From an uncultured Collinsella sp. (GTDB taxonomy: Bacteria > Actinomycetota > Coriobacteriia > Coriobacteriales > Coriobacteriaceae): a stretch of 5,454 bases of DNA. Where the stretch lies: positions 1 through 5,454 of the forward strand of contig URTL01000123.1 in assembly GCA_900550785.1 (NCBI GenBank), given 5' to 3'. The translations under genes and the position numbers were made by a program. The notes beneath the pieces are model-generated. The model was not told the DNA's origin, did no database searches, and saw nothing but the letters and a program-made list of their open reading frames with translations. Of the stretch, positions 1-5,454 are shown in pieces. Each line of letters starts with the position of its first letter. The stretch's first letter is position 1.

Positions 1-3000
1 ACGCTCGTCAACGACGACCGCGAAATCGTATGGTCGTCGTACGCCACCAACGAAGGCAGCCCGCTGACGGCCGCCGTCAACATCGTCAAGCAGATCCAAA
101 GCCAGCTGCCGGAAGGCGCGTGGATCGCCCGATCCTGCGCCACCGGCTACGGCGAAGGCCTCATCACCACCGGCCTGCACCTGGACGAGGGCGTGGTGGA
201 GACCATGGCCCACTATCGTGGCGCCGAAATGGTCAGCCCCGGCGTCACCGCTGTCATCGACATCGGTGGCCAGGACATGAAATACCTGGCCATCACCGAC
301 GGCGTCATCGACTCGATCGCCGTCAACGAGGCGTGCTCGTCCGGTTGCGGCTCGTTCCTGCAGACCTTCGCGCAGTCGATGGGTCTGACCATCCAAGAGT
401 TCACCCAAGCGGCCCTCAACTCCGACCATCCGGTCGACCTCGGCTCGCGCTGCACGGTGTTCATGAACAGCAGCGTCGTTTCCGAGCAGCGGCGCGGTAA
501 GGGTCCGGGCGACATCATGGCCGGTCTCTGCCGTTCGATTATCGAGAACGTGTTCACCAAGGTCATTCGCGTTTCAAATCTCAACCGTCTGGGCGACAAA
601 GTCGTCGTCCAGGGCGGCACGTTCCGAAACGACGCGGTGCTGCGCGCATTCGAGCAGTATCTGGGCAAACCCGTCACGCGTGCGCCCCACCCGGGGCTGA
701 TGGGCGCTATCGGTATCGCCCTGCTCGCGCGCGAGGAATGCCGCAAGGGCGACGCCGGCACGTCGTTTATCGGGCTCGATGCCGTGGAGCGCTTCGAGCA
801 TCGCGAGTTCGGCGGCGTTCCCTGCCGTCGGTGCAACAACCGCTGCCAGCGCGCGGTCGTGGCATTTGGCGACGGCTCGCTTTACGTCACGGGCAATCGC
901 TGCCCGCGCGGCGGCGCCATCTCATGGGATGAGCTCGTGCGCGAGGTTCCCGCGGCGGAGGAGCTGCGTCCGCAGGGTGCTTGCGAGGCACAGGCACCCG
1001 GCACGGGGCGCGACCGGACCGCGGCTGCCCCCAATCTCTTTGTCGACCGCGAGAAGCTGCTGTTCGAGTCGTGCCCCACGGTTCCCGTCAGCGGGGGGCG
1101 CGATGTCACGATCGGCATTCCCCGTGTGCTCGAGTTCTGGGACACCATGCCGTTCTGGTCGACGTTCTTCAGCACGCTCGGCTTTAAGGTGCGCGTCTCG
1201 GGACGCAGCACCAAGGCGATGTACGAGCGCGGTCTGGCGCACGTCACATCCGACACCGTGTGCTTCCCGGCCAAGCTCGTCCACGGGCACATCCGCAATC
1301 TCGTCGACGCCGGCGTCGACCGCATCTTCATGCCCATCATCACGACGGTGCCCACCGAAAACACCGCCTCTACCAGCGAGTGGATGTGCGCCGTCGTAAA
1401 GGGATACCCCTACGTGATGCGCAATTCCGATAACCCGGAGGAGCGTTTCGGCGTTCCGTTCGATACGCCGCTGTTCCACTGGTACGACGAGGGCGACCGA
1501 AACCGCCAGCTCAAGGCGTGGTGCAAGGAGACCTTCGATATCGATGCCGACCTGGTTGCCAAGGCGACCGAGCAGGCGGACCGCGCGCAGGAGACGTTTG
1601 AGAACCAGCTGCAGCTGCGCGGCAGGCAGGTGCTCGAGAACGTGCACGAGGACGGCGGCTACGCGGTGGTGATCGCTTCGCGCCCGTACCACAACGACCC
1701 GCTGGTCAACCACGGGCTGCCCAAGCTCTTCTCTGAGCGCGGCATCCCCGTGCTGACGCCCGATGCGGTGCCGGGGGTCTGCAACGTCGATCTTTCCAAC
1801 AGCCGCATCGACATCGTGAACAACTACCATGCGCGCATGCTGTCGTGCGCGGTCATCGTCGCATCGACGCCCGAGCTCGAGCTCGTGCAGATGGGCAGCT
1901 TCGGCTGCGGCCACGATGCGTATCTCACCGACGAGATCGCGCGCATGATGGGCGAGATGGGCTCCAAGGTTCCGATGATGATCAAGCTCGATGAGAGCGA
2001 CGTCGCCGGTCCCATGGGCATTCGCGTGCGTTCGTTTATCGAGTCGGTCAACCGTCGTCGCGCGGAGGAGCGTGCCGAGGGCGCCCGGGTGCACGCGGTC
2101 CATCCGCTCGACGACCCGTATAAGGTCAAGTACACCAAGCGCGACCGGCACGACAAGATCGCGCTGGTCCCCAACACCTCCCATGCGTTCTGCAGGCTCA
2201 TGACCGCGGCGATGCGCAATCAGGGCGTGCGCGCCGAGGCCCTTGATATCGGGCGCGAGGATGCCATCCGCCTGGGCAAACGCTATGTGCACAACGACAT
2301 CTGCTTCCCCGCGCAAATCGTGATCGGCGAGGCGCTCGCGGCACTCGAGAGCGGTAAGTACGACCCGCACGACGTCGCCGTGGTGACTGGCAAGTATATC
2401 GGCGACTGCCGCCTGACGCACTACATGCCCCTGCTGCGCCGCGCGCTCGACGACGCGGGATACGACTATGTCCCGGTGCTCACCAACGACGACGTCGATG
2501 CCCACAATGCGCATCCGGGCTTCAAGCTCGGCCTTGGCCCGAGCATCCAGATCGCCTACGGTCTTCCCATGATCGATGCCCTCGAGGCCATGCTTAGGCG
2601 CATCCGTCCCTACGAGCTCGAGAAGGGCGCGGCGGACGCTGCGTTCGACCGCGCGCTCGATGAGGTTATCGAGGGCATGGAGCGCTCCGGGCTGAGAGGC
2701 CAGGCGACGGGCTTCAAACGCGCGCTTGCGATCATGGACGCCGTTCCGTACGACCGCTCGAACCCGCATCCGACCGTTCTCATCGTGGGCGAGTACCTGC
2801 TCAATTTCCATCTCGGCGCCAACCACGAGATCGAGCGCTACCTCGAGGACAACGGGCTCGAGGTCATCGAGGCGCGCATGACCGACGTGATCCGCAAGAC
2901 CTATTTCTACAAGCATGCGCAGTCGCGCGAGTTCCACGTCGACCTGTCGCTGCCCGAAAAGGCCTGGTACGCCACGGCGGACAACCTGTTCGAGCTCGCG

Positions 3001-3384
3001 CACGACCGTTGCGACCGCCTGGGCGCGGCGAGCCCGCTCTACGAGCCGCCGACGCGCATGCCCGAGCTCGTGCGCGCGAGCGATAAGATCCTGCACCATA
3101 CGTTCGATGCGGGCGAGGGCGTGCTGATTCCGGCGGAGATCCTCGAGCACGCCAAGCGCGGCTGCCGCAACTTCGTGATCCTGCAGCCGTTCGGGTGTCT
3201 GCCCAACCATGTCGTGGGGCGCGGGCTCATCCATGCGCTCAAGGAGCAGTATCCCACGGCGCAGTTCCTGCCGCTCGACTACGATCCCGACGTGAGCTTC
3301 GCCAACGTGGAGAACCGTCTTCAGATGCTCATCATGAACGCCAAGGCGCAGGGGTGCGGTGAGGCGCATGGCGAGACCGCGTAA
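1..3384 (+). CDS. Acyl-CoA dehydratase activase-related giant protein (BadF/BadG/BcrA/BcrD ATPase + DUF2229 + HgdB-like), 5' end missing
   Basis: The frame is open from base 1, so the ATG at 193 is internal and the true start lies upstream. Of the 1127 visible residues (window codon numbers), about 1-245 form an HgdC-like ASKHA ATPase domain: ATGYG near 52, IDIGGQD at 86-92, NEACSSGCG around C112, GSRCTVF around C151 and a late GG motif. C112 and C151 match the two cysteines that hold the inter-subunit [4Fe-4S] cluster in HgdC. A Cx2Cx3Cx18C knuckle follows (C275, C278, C282, C301). Residues about 369-680 resemble DUF2229 (IGIPRVLEF; CFPAK at C421; RPYHNDP at 561; SFGCGHD at 633). Residues about 718-1115 resemble the HgdB/dehydratase-like part (C731, C768, GDCR at C803, FGCLPNH at C1066, LDYDP). 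Family members are usually about 1400-1500 residues, often with two ATPase domains, so a first domain probably lies upstream. HgdC-type activases use ATP to drive low-potential electron transfer to an iron-sulphur partner; here both parts share one chain. The substrate is unknown. No signal peptide or membrane segment is visible, so it is probably cytosolic. Family assignment is firm; physiological role is not. Confidence 0.93.
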   Translation, partial: TLVNDDREIVWSSYATNEGSPLTAAVNIVKQIQSQLPEGAWIARSCATGYGEGLITTGLHLDEGVVETMAHYRGAEMVSPGVTAVIDIGGQDMKYLAITDGVIDSIAVNEACSSGCGSFLQTFAQSMGLTIQEFTQAALNSDHPVDLGSRCTVFMNSSVVSEQRRGKGPGDIMAGLCRSIIENVFTKVIRVSNLNRLGDKVVVQGGTFRNDAVLRAFEQYLGKPVTRAPHPGLMGAIGIALLAREECRKGDAGTSFIGLDAVERFEHREFGGVPCRRCNNRCQRAVVAFGDGSLYVTGNRCPRGGAISWDELVREVPAAEELRPQGACEAQAPGTGRDRTAAAPNLFVDREKLLFESCPTVPVSGGRDVTIGIPRVLEFWDTMPFWSTFFSTLGFKVRVSGRSTKAMYERGLAHVTSDTVCFPAKLVHGHIRNLVDAGVDRIFMPIITTVPTENTASTSEWMCAVVKGYPYVMRNSDNPEERFGVPFDTPLFHWYDEGDRNRQLKAWCKETFDIDADLVAKATEQADRAQETFENQLQLRGRQVLENVHEDGGYAVVIASRPYHNDPLVNHGLPKLFSERGIPVLTPDAVPGVCNVDLSNSRIDIVNNYHARMLSCAVIVASTPELELVQMGSFGCGHDAYLTDEIARMMGEMGSKVPMMIKLDESDVAGPMGIRVRSFIESVNRRRAEERAEGARVHAVHPLDDPYKVKYTKRDRHDKIALVPNTSHAFCRLMTAAMRNQGVRAEALDIGREDAIRLGKRYVHNDICFPAQIVIGEALAALESGKYDPHDVAVVTGKYIGDCRLTHYMPLLRRALDDAGYDYVPVLTNDDVDAHNAHPGFKLGLGPSIQIAYGLPMIDALEAMLRRIRPYELEKGAADAAFDRALDEVIEGMERSGLRGQATGFKRALAIMDAVPYDRSNPHPTVLIVGEYLLNFHLGANHEIERYLEDNGLEVIEARMTDVIRKTYFYKHAQSREFHVDLSLPEKAWYATADNLFELAHDRCDRLGAASPLYEPPTRMPELVRASDKILHHTFDAGEGVLIPAEILEHAKRGCRNFVILQPFGCLPNHVVGRGLIHALKEQYPTAQFLPLDYDPDVSFANVENRLQMLIMNAKAQGCGEAHGETA

Positions 3385-4057
3385 GGACGCCGATGCGCCC
3401 GATGCACGCACCCGTATCATCGAGGCGTTTTGGGAGCTCATCGAGAACAACAGCATCTTCGAGTTGTCGGTTGGCGAGGTGACCCGCGCCGCCCAGTGCA
3501 ATCGCGGAACGTTTTACTACTATTTTCACGATTTCGATGAACTCGTCGCCATCGCCATAGCCCAGCTGCTGCAGGATAACGAGCTCATCACCGATGTCCT
3601 CTGGCATTTTTCGAGCGAGGGCGACCTTTCGGCGTTCGACCGGCGCGACGTCCGCTGCCTGCTGCGGCGCATCGTCATCACCATGAGGGCGGGTGCCGCC
3701 GAGCAGGTCGTGCAGGGCATCCATACGATCATCATCGACCGCGTGAGAGAGATCGTCCACCCCGACGGAGAAGAGCTCAAGGCAGATTCGAGCTTTGCGG
3801 TGGGCTTTCTGGTCTCGGGCATCATGGGCTTTGTGATGGCGGTCGGCTTTGCCCGGGAGGGCGGCGAGGAGATAGACCTCGAGCAGCCGGGGGACAGCGC
3901 GTGCGCGTACCTGAGGGCGGTCGCCATGCAGACGGTGGAAACGGTCGCGCAAGTCGAGGGCGTCGATACATCCGAGCTGCTCGAACGCGTCTTCAAGGAG
4001 GCCGATGCCTATCGCGCATCGCGTGCGACGAGTCCCGACGTGGTGAAAGACGCCTAG
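3368..4057 (+). CDS. TetR/AcrR family transcriptional regulator
   Basis: This is a 229-residue protein, within the usual TetR size range. The N-terminal DNA-binding domain is clear: a basic start (MARPRKD), helix 1 at about 13-27 (ARTRIIEAFWELIEN), then a helix-turn-helix with LSVGEVTRAA (33-42) and the recognition helix and tail NRGTFYYYFHDFDEL (45-59), the classic TetR G-T-F/L-Y-x-Y-F pattern. Residues about 60-210 are a mostly helical ligand-binding and dimerisation region with no recognisable specificity; a hydrophobic stretch at 144-161 (VGFLVSGIMGFVMAVGF) is probably a buried core helix rather than a membrane anchor. The ATG at 3368 gives the typical TetR N-terminus. An in-frame GTG at 3359, 4 bases after AGGGG (3350-3354), would add three residues and cannot be excluded. 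The gene overlaps the preceding activase-like gene by 17 bases, suggesting translational coupling. Its targets and ligand are unknown; control of the unit it sits in is inference from position. Its last codons are partly duplicated downstream. Confidence 0.9.
   Translation: MARPRKDADAPDARTRIIEAFWELIENNSIFELSVGEVTRAAQCNRGTFYYYFHDFDELVAIAIAQLLQDNELITDVLWHFSSEGDLSAFDRRDVRCLLRRIVITMRAGAAEQVVQGIHTIIIDRVREIVHPDGEELKADSSFAVGFLVSGIMGFVMAVGFAREGGEEIDLEQPGDSACAYLRAVAMQTVETVAQVEGVDTSELLERVFKEADAYRASRATSPDVVKDA
4008..4037 (+). repeat. Imperfect direct repeat, copy 1 (inside the 3' end of the TetR gene)
   Basis: This stretch and positions 4076-4103 share a 12-base identical core (TCGCGCATCGCG at 4012-4023 and 4080-4091) and an 8-base block (GAGTCCCG at 4030-4037 and 4096-4103), about 66-68 bases apart. 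By eye, 25 of 28 aligned bases agree, with one 2-base gap. Weaker similarity continues for about 14 bases downstream. This copy encodes the C-terminal tail of the regulator (YRASRATSPD). Confidence 0.6.
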
Positions 4058-4075
4058 GGTTTCTCTTGCGGGGCG

Positions 4076-4103
4076 CCTGTCGCGCATCGCGCGGTGAGTC
4101 CCG
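4076..4103 (+). repeat. Imperfect direct repeat, copy 2 (just after the TetR gene)
   Basis: This is the partner of 4008-4037. It starts 18 bases after the regulator's stop codon. Read in the frame homologous to copy 1 it gives CRASRGESRDAV, resembling the regulator tail YRASRATSPDVV, but this frame is shifted relative to the regulator and is not translated with it. It looks like a decayed tandem duplication of the gene end; chance similarity in GC-rich sequence is possible but less likely given two matching blocks. Confidence 0.55.
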
Positions 4104-4110
4104 CGATGCG
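4083..4110. repeat. Perfect 9-bp inverted repeat, stem-loop or operator
   Basis: CGCATCGCG (4083-4091) and CGCGATGCG (4102-4110) are exact reverse complements separated by 10 bases, and a further GG/CC pairing inside the loop is possible. The structure begins 26 bases after the TetR stop. No T-run follows, so it is not a standard intrinsic terminator; it could be an mRNA 3' hairpin, a weak terminator or a protein-binding palindrome. The left arm lies in the duplicated segment. Confidence 0.5.
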
Positions 4111-4138
4111 GTCATAACCTGCATTCATGTGAGCCGGG

Positions 4139-4167
4139 TTTATAGATATTCCTCCAGCTGTTAACAT
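4139..4167 (+). promoter_or_regulatory. Possible sigma70-type promoter for clpC
   Basis: TTTATA (4139-4144) and TAACAT (4162-4167) are separated by 17 bases. Each matches 4 of 6 consensus bases for the -35 (TTGACA) and -10 (TATAAT) boxes. This AT-rich patch stands out in GC-rich surroundings and sits about 80 bases before the clpC start, which would give a leader of roughly 75 bases. No CIRCE, HAIR or CtsR-type heat-shock operator was found next to it. Confidence 0.35.
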
Positions 4168-4190
4168 AGACGACCTGTGGGTAAAGAGAC

Positions 4191-4218
4191 AAAAGCGCCG
4201 CCGACGGGCGGGCGTTTT
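4191..4218 (+). terminator. GC-rich terminator-like hairpin in the clpC leader
   Basis: AAAA (4191-4194) pairs with TTTT (4215-4218), CGCC (4196-4199) with GGCG (4211-4214), and GCC (4200-4202) with GGC (4207-4209), leaving a 4-base loop and two single-base bulges (4195 and 4210). The T-run continues as TTTTGATTT. The A-flanked, GC-rich stem ending in Ts resembles an intrinsic terminator. It could end transcripts from the activase-TetR unit (134 bases after the TetR stop), or act as a leader attenuator if clpC is transcribed from the candidate promoter upstream of it. Confidence 0.5.
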
Positions 4219-4236
4219 GATTTCGATGAACTCATG

Positions 4237-4242
4237 TAAGGA
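4237..4242 (+). promoter_or_regulatory. Ribosome binding site of clpC
   Basis: TAAGGA lies 7 bases before the ATG at 4250 and decides that start over the in-frame ATG at 4226, which has no purine-rich site before it. The site overlaps an ATG-TAA start-stop pair (4234-4239) in another frame. Confidence 0.75.
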
Positions 4243-4249
4243 AACGAGC

Positions 4250-5454
4250 ATGTTAGATAGATTTACCGATCGCGCGCGTAAGGTCATGTCCATGGCCAAG
4301 CAAGAGGCGCTCGATCTTCATTCAAATAAGGTGGGCACCGAGCACCTGCTGCTCGCGCTTGCCAAGGAGGACGAGGGCATTGCCGCCGAGGCGCTGCGTT
4401 CGCTCGACATCTCCTACGATGACATCATGGATACCCTCAAAGAGGTCCAGACCACGGTTCCCGAGCCCAGTGAGGAGACCGAGGCGGCCAAGCTCGCCTT
4501 TACGCCGCTCGTCATTAGCGTGATGGAGCGTTCATTCCGCGTGGCGCGCGAGAACAACCAGACCTATGTGTCGACCGAGCACCTGCTCATCGGCATCGTC
4601 GAAGAGGGTAACGGCATGGCCATGGACATCCTCATGCGCCTGGGTGTGTCGTCCGCCTCCATCAAAAAGGCTATCGAGAAACTCACCGCCAAGGACCAGG
4701 ACAAGAAGCGTCCGCTCGCCGGTGCCGGTGCTGGTCGTCCCGGTGCGGGCCTGCCGTTCTTTAGCGGCTCGGATGCCTCTCAGCAAAAGGGGAGCGGCAC
4801 CGACACGCTCAAGCAGTTTGCGACTAACCTCACGCAAAAGGCGCGCGACGGCGAGCTCGACCCCGTGATTGGCCGCGAAAAGGAAGTCCAGCGCATGATG
4901 GAGATCCTTTCGCGCCGCACCAAGAACAATCCGCTTATCCTGGGCGATCCCGGCGTGGGCAAGACGGCTATCGTCGAGGGCCTGGCGCAGCAGATTGCTG
5001 CTGGCAATGTGCCCGAGAATCTTATGAACCAGAATATCTGGACGCTCGACCTGCCGGGTCTTGTCGCGGGCGCCAAGTATCGCGGTGAGTTTGAGGAGCG
5101 CCTCAAGAACGTGATCCAGGAGGCGACCGAAGCCGACGACGTTATCTTGTTTATCGACGAGATGCACACCATCATCGGTGCCGGCTCTGCCGAGGGCTCC
5201 ATCGACGCGAGCTCCATGCTCAAGCCCGTTCTCGCACGCGGTGCTTTCCAGATCATCGGTGCCACCACGGCCGAGGAGTTCCGCAAGTACCTCACCAAGG
5301 ACCCGGCCTTCGAGCGTCGCTTCCAGACCATCGATGTCGAGGAGCCGAGCGTCGAGGACACGGTCAAGATCCTGACCGCGCTCAAGCCGCGCTACGAGGA
5401 GCACCACCATGTGCGCTATACGCAGGGTGCTATCGAGGCCGCCGCGAACCTCTC
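4250..5454 (+). CDS. clpC: ATP-dependent Clp protease ATP-binding subunit, ClpC type (3' end missing)
   Basis: The frame runs open from 4250 to the window end (401 codons plus 2 bases). Residues 1-55 and 85-135 are two Clp N-terminal repeats (MLDRFTDRARKVM...GTEHLLLAL and FTPLVISVMERSF...STEHLLIGI), which bind substrates and adaptors. A Gly/Ala/Pro-rich linker follows at about 155-175. The first AAA+ module starts near 190 (LDPVIGREKEVQR at 203-215) with Walker A GDPGVGKT at 232-239 (K238), pore-loop GAKYRG at 274-279, Walker B VILFIDE at 298-304, sensor-1 GATT at 337-340 and arginine-finger region ERRF at 355-358. Motifs are intact. Such proteins unfold substrates and thread them into the ClpP peptidase in the cytosol. 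The start is set by TAAGGA at 4237-4242, 7 bases upstream; an in-frame ATG at 4226 lacks a ribosome binding site and precedes the family's usual N-terminus. ClpC is preferred over ClpB from the N-terminal MxxRFTxRA pattern, but the middle domain and ClpP-binding loop that would settle this lie beyond the window. Full ClpC is about 800-870 residues, so roughly half is present. Confidence 0.93.
   Translation, partial: MLDRFTDRARKVMSMAKQEALDLHSNKVGTEHLLLALAKEDEGIAAEALRSLDISYDDIMDTLKEVQTTVPEPSEETEAAKLAFTPLVISVMERSFRVARENNQTYVSTEHLLIGIVEEGNGMAMDILMRLGVSSASIKKAIEKLTAKDQDKKRPLAGAGAGRPGAGLPFFSGSDASQQKGSGTDTLKQFATNLTQKARDGELDPVIGREKEVQRMMEILSRRTKNNPLILGDPGVGKTAIVEGLAQQIAAGNVPENLMNQNIWTLDLPGLVAGAKYRGEFEERLKNVIQEATEADDVILFIDEMHTIIGAGSAEGSIDASSMLKPVLARGAFQIIGATTAEEFRKYLTKDPAFERRFQTIDVEEPSVEDTVKILTALKPRYEEHHHVRYTQGAIEAAANL

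Noticed and set aside
193..195. ATG at 193 as the start of the first gene
   Set aside because: The same frame is open to base 1 and residues before 193 continue the ATPase domain (for example ATGYGEGL), so the start lies upstream of the window.
922..3501. An 859-codon open frame on the minus strand opposite the activase-like gene
   Set aside because: It is antisense to a gene with clear family motifs throughout. Long antisense frames arise from G/C third-position bias, and its translation is rich in Arg, His, Val and Ala repeats without recognisable domains.
3797..3850. Hydrophobic stretch in the TetR protein as a membrane segment
   Set aside because: It is short, glycine-rich and sits in the middle of the helical ligand-binding domain, where buried hydrophobic helices are normal for TetR proteins.
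4081..4091. CGC-N5-GCG resembling a ClgR-type operator upstream of clpC
   Set aside because: The inner and flanking bases do not fit the ClgR consensus as I recall it, and the same string occurs in the regulator's coding sequence at 4013-4023, so the match is not specific.
3901..4164. An 87-codon plus-strand frame overlapping the regulator's end and running into the gap
   Set aside because: It lies mostly inside the TetR gene in another frame and is Arg-rich with no clear ribosome binding site. Its tail is explained by the duplicated segment.
4234..4239. ATG-TAA start-stop pair overlapping the clpC ribosome binding site
   Set aside because: It could in principle modulate initiation, but it has no ribosome binding site of its own and such hexamers are common by chance.
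4226..4249. In-frame upstream ATG at 4226 as an alternative clpC start
   Set aside because: There is no ribosome binding site before it, the added residues (MNSCKETS) are not part of the family N-terminus, and TAAGGA is ideally placed for the ATG at 4250.
4532..5410. A 292-codon open frame on the minus strand opposite clpC
   Set aside because: The plus strand carries intact Clp repeats, Walker A/B and sensor motifs; the antisense product shows no family signature and reflects composition.

Overview
The window looks like a high-GC, strictly anaerobic bacterium. The gene content (a very large single-chain homologue of the oxygen-sensitive 2-hydroxyacyl-CoA dehydratase/activase system, beside an actinobacterial-style clpC) and the codon use (mostly G/C third positions) suggest a gut Coriobacteriia member such as Collinsella. 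That placement is inferred from gene type and composition, not from a marker gene.

Layout: (1) Positions 1-3384 (+) hold the 3' part (1127 codons) of a giant activase/dehydratase-like protein whose start lies before the window. Visible in order are a BadF/BadG/BcrA/BcrD (HgdC-type) ATPase domain with the paired iron-sulphur cysteines, a four-cysteine knuckle, a DUF2229-type region, and a C-terminal HgdB-like region rich in conserved cysteines. (2) Positions 3368-4057 (+) hold a TetR/AcrR-family regulator that overlaps the end of the first gene and is probably co-transcribed with it. (3) Positions 4058-4249 are a 192-base intergenic region. It holds a perfect 9-bp inverted repeat, a degenerate second copy of the regulator's 3' end, a possible sigma70-type promoter, a terminator-like GC hairpin and a good ribosome binding site. 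(4) Positions 4250-5454 (+) hold the first 401 codons of a ClpC-type AAA+ unfoldase, cut by the window edge within the first AAA+ module.

How the genes fit together: the activase-like protein and the TetR regulator look like one transcriptional unit, so the regulator may control a unit that starts upstream of the window. clpC appears to be separate, a housekeeping protein-quality-control gene with its own leader. No mobile element, CRISPR array, tRNA or rRNA was seen. No clearly new system is present. The points most worth a second look are the uncharacterised one-chain activase/dehydratase fusion, the duplicated 3' end of the regulator, and the hairpin in the clpC leader.
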